Assembly (NCBI GenBank): GCA_902494465.1
Contig: CABUTH010000049.1
Coordinates: 1-10,813, forward strand
Direction: 5' to 3'
Source: an uncultured Collinsella sp.
Lineage (GTDB): Bacteria > Actinomycetota > Coriobacteriia > Coriobacteriales > Coriobacteriaceae
DNA: 10,813 nucleotides
The notes under the pieces were generated by a model that saw only the letters and a program-made list of their open reading frames with translations, was not told the DNA's origin and searched no databases. Positions within the stretch are counted from its first letter, which is position 1; every line of letters starts with the position of its first letter. Both the position numbers and the translations under genes were made by a program. Positions 6,931 to 10,813 of the stretch are shown here, one piece after another.

Positions 6931-8469
6931 CTAATCCGCGTCAACCACGCGAAGCAGATAAGCCACACGCGTCGCCGCCGTGCATTTAAAACGTTCGTCC
7001 GCGCGAACTCCGGCGACCCACACCACGGCACCTCCCGGCGCCGTCCTCACCACGGGCACGCCGGCGCGCTCGGAAACGGGAATGCGAGCCTCGCCTAGCA
7101 AGTCGGATACCTTCTTGCTTCGGCCACTCATTCCTAACGGGCACATCACGTCTCCCGGTGCGGGACCGTCCACCCACAGGCGCGCCAATCGCGCCTCTGC
7201 AGGGATCTCGCCACGTGAGCCCGCCAGGATCCGCTCACTATCGCTGCCGGCAAAACCCAGGGCAGCCGCGTCTACCAAAGCTGTCACTTCCCCGGCAACC
7301 GCAAGCTCGCGGGCGCGGCGCACGATATCGCATCCCGGCTCAACGGCCATCGGCTCTGCGACCAGCATGCGCCCCCCGCCCAACGGCAAACGACCGGGTA
7401 CGGTAACCCAGTCCGCGACCAGGCCCTCGCGAGCCGCCGGCGCCTTAAACGCCAGCATGCCAAACTCAATGCGTGCGTCAATCCCCGCCGGAAGCGTGAC
7501 CGAGCCGGCGCCCTCGGCAACGCAGGAAAGGACTCGCTCCACATGTCGCATCTCGGGACGAGCGTCCGGATCGATGCGCTTAATCGCCAGTCGCACGATG
7601 CGCCGCGCGATTACCACCTCGGCCGCAGCAAGGCGCCTGGCATCGAGCACCAGCGCGCCCGCCGCCTCTTTGCGCAAACAGCTTCGAAACGCCTGTGCCG
7701 ACAGCTGGGATAGAAACGCATCTTCATCACCCAAGATCTCACAGGCGGCGCCAATCGTCTTGCAGACGCTCGCGTTGCGCTGCGCCACCACCGGCATCAC
7801 TCGATGGCGCACGTAGTTTCGCAGATACGAGATATCCTCATTGCTCTCGTCTTCACGCCACGGCTGACCATGTACCTGTAGATAGCCCACGAGCTCGCCA
7901 TGAGTTAGGTCGAGCAAGGGACGCACCACGATATTCCTCCGGCGAGGAATGCTCGATAGACCAGCGGGCCCCGAACCCTTGATCGCGTTCATCAAAAACG
8001 TTTCCGCGCGATCCGAAGACGTGTGCGCGGTGCAGATACGAGCCGCCGTTCGCGGCGCCCCCGTCTGGGCGCAGAGTTCGCGAACATACCTCCGCGCCGC
8101 GGCATAGCGCACCTCGCGGGCCGCGGCCTCAATATTGCCCGACTCCCCATCAAAATAAGCGTGCTCCACACACAGCGGTAAACCATATTGCGCGCAGAGC
8201 TCACGCACAAAGGCCTCGTCGCCATCGGACGCCTTGCCGCGCAGATGATGGTTTACATGCAGCACATGCAGGCGCTCGCGAGCAATGGGGGCAACACCGC
8301 GTCCGTCTTGGATATCCAGCTTTGATGTGCACGCCATAAGAAGCAGTGCCGTCGAGTCCGCGCCGCCTGATACCATGAGCACGACAGGAGCAGCCTGCTG
8401 CCTCGTCCGGGTCTCATCGACTGCCCCAGGCACGGCATGGTGTCCATAATGCTGTGATACCGTTGGCAT
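6931..8469 (-). CDS. tilS: tRNA(Ile)-lysidine synthetase TilS
   Basis: A 512-residue PP-loop ATPase that adds lysine to C34 of tRNA-Ile(CAU), so that it reads AUA codons. The ATP pyrophosphatase motif SGGADS (34-39) is followed by HVNHHLRG (71-78). AHTSSDRAETFLMNAIKGSG (148-167) stands where many TilS have HHxxDQxET, here with His149-Thr and Arg in place of Gln. RPLLD (183-187), DESN (207-210) and RNYVRHRVMP (217-226) follow. The C-terminal TilS domain includes GRSKKVSDLLGEARIP (449-464) and ends with VWVAGVRADERFK. The open frame reaches 8538, but I place the start at 8469: AGGAGG (8476-8481) lies six bases upstream, and the longer form would overlap the divergent gene. It is essential in most bacteria. 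Confidence 0.95.
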   Translation of the reverse strand: MPTVSQHYGHHAVPGAVDETRTRQQAAPVVLMVSGGADSTALLLMACTSKLDIQDGRGVAPIARERLHVLHVNHHLRGKASDGDEAFVRELCAQYGLPLCVEHAYFDGESGNIEAAAREVRYAAARRYVRELCAQTGAPRTAARICTAHTSSDRAETFLMNAIKGSGPAGLSSIPRRRNIVVRPLLDLTHGELVGYLQVHGQPWREDESNEDISYLRNYVRHRVMPVVAQRNASVCKTIGAACEILGDEDAFLSQLSAQAFRSCLRKEAAGALVLDARRLAAAEVVIARRIVRLAIKRIDPDARPEMRHVERVLSCVAEGAGSVTLPAGIDARIEFGMLAFKAPAAREGLVADWVTVPGRLPLGGGRMLVAEPMAVEPGCDIVRRARELAVAGEVTALVDAAALGFAGSDSERILAGSRGEIPAEARLARLWVDGPAPGDVMCPLGMSGRSKKVSDLLGEARIPVSERAGVPVVRTAPGGAVVWVAGVRADERFKCTAATRVAYLLRVVDAD

Positions 8470-8497
8470 TCGCTTCCTCCTATATTCGTCCGCACCC

Positions 8498-8503
8498 ATT
8501 GTA
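8498..8503 (-). promoter_or_regulatory. Putative -10 element TACAAT of tilS
   Basis: GGATACAAT on the minus strand lies 29 bases before the tilS ATG in the 48-bp gap between two divergent starts. AAGACA lies 15 bases upstream, a short spacing, and falls within the first codons of the divergent gene. Confidence 0.35.
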
Positions 8504-8517
8504 TCCTTTGGAATCTT

Positions 8518-9327
8518 ATGTCTTGCCTGCACCTTCATATCCTCGGCAGTGGCTCTAAAGGCAACTGCGCACTCATCGAGGGCCCGCAGGGGCTCATTAT
8601 GGTCGATGACGGACTGTCTCGCCGCGAGACATTAAAGCGCATGGCAGAACTGGGGCTCTCGGCAGACAACGTCTCGGCTCTTCTCATTACTCATGAGCAT
8701 AGCGATCACATCAAGGGCCTCGATGTCTGGTGCAAGCACTGGCACGGCCCCCTCTTTGCCAGCAGGGGCACTCTTTCGAGCAAAGAAAATCTTTCGCATC
8801 TGCCTGTCGAGGAATTCGATCCCGGTGACACCCTATCCATTGCCGGCATCCACGTGCAAACCTACTCAACGTCACACGATGTCATCAATCCAGTCGGCTA
8901 TCGATTCGACACCCTCGATGATTCCATCGGCTTTGCCACCGACACCGGAGAGCTATCGAGCCAAGCCATGAACACCCTCAAAGATTGTCGAGTCCTCGCA
9001 CTCGAAAGCAACCACGATGTGACCATGCTGCGCGAGGGAGAATATCCCCGCTTTCTTCAGGAGCGCATCCTGTCTGAAAGGGGACACCTCTCCAATGGCC
9101 AAGCCGCCGAAGCCGCGCGCGAACTTGTTACCGATCGCACCGAACAGCTCATTGCCATGCATATCAGCCAAGATAACAATCGTCCGAGCCTTACCGTCAA
9201 AAGCTATGCCAAAGCTCTGGCCGCAACCCTGGATGACGAGGTCGGCAGCTCCGCAACCCTTCTCCAAGGATCGCGAAAACTCTCGATACGCCCTGCGAGT
9301 CAGTATCAACCGGCAACCATTCAATAG
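8518..9327 (+). CDS. Metallo-beta-lactamase-fold hydrolase, YycJ/WalJ type
   Basis: A 269-residue cytoplasmic MBL-fold protein. The N-terminal LHILGSGSKGNC (6-17) and the spacing of motifs match the YycJ/WalJ group, whose members have been reported as 5' exonuclease-like enzymes linked to DNA repair and, in Firmicutes, encoded with walRK. Metal ligands: HEHSDH (59-64), His120 (STSHD), Asp142 (ATDTG), ESNHD (163-167), GHLSN (189-193) and His215 (MHISQDNN). No walRK genes are present here, so nucleic-acid processing is the safer inference. The ATG at 8518 has only a weak GGA upstream (8510-8512), but the protein N-terminus fits the family exactly. The start is 48 bp from the divergent tilS start. 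A strong terminator follows. Confidence 0.88.
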   Translation: MSCLHLHILGSGSKGNCALIEGPQGLIMVDDGLSRRETLKRMAELGLSADNVSALLITHEHSDHIKGLDVWCKHWHGPLFASRGTLSSKENLSHLPVEEFDPGDTLSIAGIHVQTYSTSHDVINPVGYRFDTLDDSIGFATDTGELSSQAMNTLKDCRVLALESNHDVTMLREGEYPRFLQERILSERGHLSNGQAAEAARELVTDRTEQLIAMHISQDNNRPSLTVKSYAKALAATLDDEVGSSATLLQGSRKLSIRPASQYQPATIQ

Positions 9328-9337
9328 ACTGTCCTAA

Positions 9338-9381
9338 ACAACAAAAGGGGCCGGGAATCGCTTCCCAGCCCCTTTTGTTGT
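9338..9381. terminator. Bidirectional terminator between the MBL hydrolase and hsp20
   Basis: ACAACAAAAGGGGC (9338-9351) pairs with GCCCCTTTTGTTGT (9368-9381). After one C/A mismatch, GGGAA pairs with TTCCC around a TCGC loop. Plus-strand reading gives a U-rich stem end followed by CTTTT. The minus-strand stem end is equally U-rich, so it can serve both converging genes. Confidence 0.9.
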
Positions 9382-9409
9382 CTTTTAATAGCGAAGAACA
9401 CCAACGAAG

Positions 9410-9841
9410 TTATTCGATGGAGATCTTCGTAACGTTCTTCTTCTCGACGATCTTGGGAACCGTAACGGTCAGGATGCCGTCAGCGTACTTAGCCGAGAGG
9501 CCCTCGCTCGAAGCGTCCTTAAGATACACGCCACGCGTCGCGCTGTACGAGCTGAACTCCTTCTGCAGGAAGTTCTTGCCCTCGTTCTCCTCGTCTTCCT
9601 CGACATTCACGCTAATGGACAGACGGCCCTCGTTAAGCTCGACATCGATATCGTCCTTGGCGACGCCGGTCAGATAAGCCTTGACCTCATAGCCATCGCC
9701 CTTATCCTCAACGTCAACGGGGAACGCCTTAGAGGCAATCGAGCTGTTCGCTAGGTCGCTCATATCATCAAACAGATCGAACAGCGAGCTTGCAGAGGGA
9801 CGAACGCCAAAAACCGAATGATAAGGAACCATGCTTGCCAT
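9410..9841 (-). CDS. Small heat-shock protein, Hsp20/alpha-crystallin family
   Basis: A 143-residue ATP-independent holdase chaperone that binds unfolding proteins and forms oligomers. A short variable N-terminus (1-38, FDLFDDM) precedes the alpha-crystallin domain (about 39-130), which starts FPVDVEDKGDGYEV and ends with the signature AKYADGILTVTVPK (117-130). The C-terminal tail carries an I-x-I anchor, ISI (140-142). The open frame extends upstream to 9976, but that part is AT-rich leader. ATG at 9841 has AAGGAG eight bases upstream and gives a normal N-terminus; a second in-frame Met follows at codon 4. The leader can fold over the Shine-Dalgarno, and an inverted repeat lies farther upstream, so heat control is likely at RNA or DNA level. 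Confidence 0.95.
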   Translation of the reverse strand: MASMVPYHSVFGVRPSASSLFDLFDDMSDLANSSIASKAFPVDVEDKGDGYEVKAYLTGVAKDDIDVELNEGRLSISVNVEEDEENEGKNFLQKEFSSYSATRGVYLKDASSEGLSAKYADGILTVTVPKIVEKKNVTKISIE

Positions 9842-9847
9842 GTTTAC

Positions 9848-9887
9848 CACTCCTTTATAGGACTGCCGAGTCATCTTCCAGGTGACT
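9848..9887 (-). promoter_or_regulatory. Structured hsp20 leader, candidate RNA thermometer
   Basis: In the mRNA, CAGUCCUAUAAAGGAGUG (plus 9865-9848) forms a hairpin: CA/UG, a G-G mismatch, then UCCU/AGGA around the loop AUAA. The AGGA arm is the Shine-Dalgarno. Just upstream, AGUCA and UGACU (9883-9887 and 9869-9873) form a second hairpin. Placement before a small heat-shock gene, with a G-G mismatch in the SD helix, recalls ROSE-type thermometers. The stem is short and the function is inferred. Confidence 0.4.
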
Positions 9888-9978
9888 GGGGCTTCTTTTG
9901 ACGCTCTTATATATGCCCACCCAGTGCTCATATATACATCGACTATAAAGTTTTTTGAGTCCAGTACTATAAGCATAT

Positions 9979-9997
9979 CTAAGTGCGTATGACTTAG
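9979..9997. promoter_or_regulatory. Inverted repeat CTAAGT-N7-ACTTAG upstream of hsp20
   Basis: Six-base arms CTAAGT (9979-9984) and ACTTAG (9992-9997) are separated by seven bases, in the divergent gap between hsp20 and the tail-anchored gene. The 7-base spacer resembles the HspR operator HAIR (CTTGAGT-N7-ACTCAAG), but the arms differ. It could bind a repressor of hsp20, of the plus-strand gene, or neither. It is not a CIRCE element. Confidence 0.35.
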
Positions 9998-10073
9998 GTT
10001 TTAGGAAGGTTAAGGTTCTTTGAACCAGAGCTTAAATACCGAGTATGTCCCCAGCTACAAATAACAAGGGGCT

Positions 10074-10079
10074 TACAAT
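10074..10079 (+). promoter_or_regulatory. Putative -10 element TACAAT of the tail-anchored protein gene
   Basis: TACAAT lies 39 bases before the ATG at 10119, the same distance as for the methyltransferase gene. No clear -35 box is seen. Confidence 0.3.
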
Positions 10080-10118
10080 GAGCGCGTACACGTTGTTGGT
10101 AACGAGCTAAAGGGCATC

Positions 10119-10586
10119 ATGGACGACCAAAACCAGAACAAAATGTTTATGCCGACGCAGGGGGAAGATACTTCCACGCAGCCGCCACGGTTCCATCGTC
10201 CCCACATCTCGCAAGAGCCCATTAATGATCCGGAGCCCGAGTATGTGACGAGAAATCGATATCAAACACTCGAGGATGCCCAAACGGGGCGTAAACATAT
10301 GGGCGTCGCCTCGGGAGACCCTGTATATCTGAAAGACGCACCATTATCTAAAAACAGCGCAGCTAGTGATGAGCCGATGAAAGCATCCGCCACTCATCAA
10401 CAAAGAGGTCCTCGACCAAAGCAAACCTTGACGCATTCGGCTCGCTATCTCGAAACGCCAAAACAGGGAAAATCAATCTTCGTTTCATCAAGTAAACGAC
10501 GCAAGCAGCATCGACTGACAATCCTGCTTTTGATCATTGTGGCCATAGCAGTTGCCCTTGTTATTCGATTTATCTTCTTTAAATAA
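10119..10586 (+). CDS. Hypothetical tail-anchored membrane protein
   Basis: I do not recognise this 155-residue protein. Residues 1-125 are hydrophilic, rich in Pro, Gln, Ser, Thr and Asp, and look mostly disordered. A basic cluster KRRKQHR (126-132) is followed by a single hydrophobic helix (about 133-154) ending in Phe-Phe-Lys at the very C-terminus. This layout predicts a C-tail anchor with the N-terminal part in the cytoplasm. There are no cysteines, no signal peptide and no enzymatic motif. The start has AAAGGG (10109-10114) about four bases upstream. It is divergent from hsp20 and convergent with the rRNA operon. It seems more AT-rich than its neighbours. It may be a lineage-specific protein; no function can be given. 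Confidence 0.72.
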   Translation: MDDQNQNKMFMPTQGEDTSTQPPRFHRPHISQEPINDPEPEYVTRNRYQTLEDAQTGRKHMGVASGDPVYLKDAPLSKNSAASDEPMKASATHQQRGPRPKQTLTHSARYLETPKQGKSIFVSSSKRRKQHRLTILLLIIVAIAVALVIRFIFFK

Positions 10587-10654
10587 AGGCTCAATACCAA
10601 AAACGATAAGATCGTCTGGTGTAATAGAGTCATTTACGCCCCATAAACGCAAAA

Positions 10655-10682
10655 AAGGGGGAGGCCGCGAGGCCTCCCCCTT
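10655..10682 (-). terminator. Rho-independent terminator of the rRNA operon
   Basis: GGGGGAGGCC (10657-10666) pairs perfectly with GGCCTCCCCC (10671-10680) around GCGA, extended by AA/TT. On the minus strand it is followed by TTTTTT, a textbook terminator. On the plus strand it may also stop the tail-anchored gene, which has no better terminator of its own. Confidence 0.93.
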
Positions 10683-10693
10683 CCAAGTTCGAT

Positions 10694-10710
10694 GACGGCT
10701 CGGTGCCGTC
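10694..10710 (-). other. Hairpin between 5S rRNA and the operon terminator
   Basis: GACGGC (10694-10699) pairs with GCCGTC (10705-10710) around five bases. In the pre-rRNA it lies just past the 5S 3' end and may guide 3' processing or stabilise the trailer. Confidence 0.45.
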
Positions 10711-10716
10711 CACCGG

Positions 10717-10813
10717 TCAGCGGCGCCCTGGCCTCCCACGGGCTGACCCCGCAGTACTCTCGGCGCGATGGGGCTTAGCTTCCGGGTTCGGAACGGGACC
10801 GGGCGTGCCCCCC
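10717..10813 (-). rRNA. rrf: 5S ribosomal RNA (5' end cut by the window edge)
   Basis: The minus strand contains the conserved 5S core CCGAACCCGGAAGCTAAGCC, followed by GAGAGTACTGC and a GC-rich 3' strand ending near GGCGCCGCTGA. About the last 97 bases are present; the 5' strand of helix I lies beyond the window. The exact 3' end is uncertain by a few bases. It is presumably the last gene of an rRNA operon transcribed leftwards, with the terminator about 35 bases away. Confidence 0.92.

Noticed and set aside
8470..8538. Longer TilS start at 8538
   Set aside because: It would overlap the divergent gene and run through the probable tilS promoter; ATG 8469 has AGGAGG six bases upstream.
9842..9976. 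45-residue upstream extension of Hsp20
   Set aside because: The region is AT-rich leader with a clear Shine-Dalgarno before the ATG at 9841; the extension has no Hsp20 similarity.
9842..10118. CIRCE or true HAIR operator upstream of hsp20
   Set aside because: Neither TTAGCACTC-N9-GAGTGCTAA nor CTTGAGT-N7-ACTCAAG is present; only isolated half-site-like pieces (ACTCAA, GCACT) occur.

Overview
The window looks like a core-genome stretch of a GC-rich actinomycete. The class Coriobacteriia (Collinsella-like gut bacteria) is my best guess. This rests on base composition, the tilS-hpt-ftsH order and the general look of the proteins. It is recognition from memory, not a search. There is no phage, insertion sequence gene, CRISPR array or defence system. 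Most of the window is housekeeping: RNA modification, proteolysis, purine salvage and stress response.

Layout from left to right. Positions 1-211 hold a possible terminator of an upstream gene and a leader. An RlmD-type rRNA (uracil-5)-methyltransferase follows on the plus strand (212-1660). It converges, across a bidirectional terminator, on a minus-strand PHP-domain phosphoesterase (1739-2560). Upstream of that on the minus strand is a class I/II PLP aminotransferase (2726-3910). Between the aminotransferase and ftsH lie a perfect 24-bp-arm palindrome (3971-4030) and the ftsH terminator. The conserved cluster tilS (8469-6931), hpt (6782-6234) and ftsH (6232-4100) runs leftwards on the minus strand, with hpt and ftsH separated by one base. 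Divergent from tilS is a YycJ/WalJ-type metallo-beta-lactamase-fold hydrolase (8518-9327). It converges on a minus-strand small heat-shock protein (9841-9410), whose leader can fold over its own ribosome binding site. A plus-strand gene for an unknown tail-anchored membrane protein (10119-10586) then faces the 3' end of an rRNA operon on the minus strand, with a terminator and a 5S rRNA that runs off the window.

Several genes belong to quality control and stress: the FtsH membrane protease, Hsp20, and two RNA modification enzymes. TilS and Hpt are the usual partners of FtsH in Gram-positive genomes. Most starts were reset from the longest open frame using Shine-Dalgarno sequences (aminotransferase, TilS and Hsp20).

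The signals most worth a second look are non-coding: the 60-nt palindrome, the hairpin that buries the hsp20 Shine-Dalgarno, an inverted repeat upstream of hsp20 with HAIR-like spacing but a different sequence, and a switch in G/C strand bias and codon style inside the methyltransferase gene. I see no convincing new multi-gene system.
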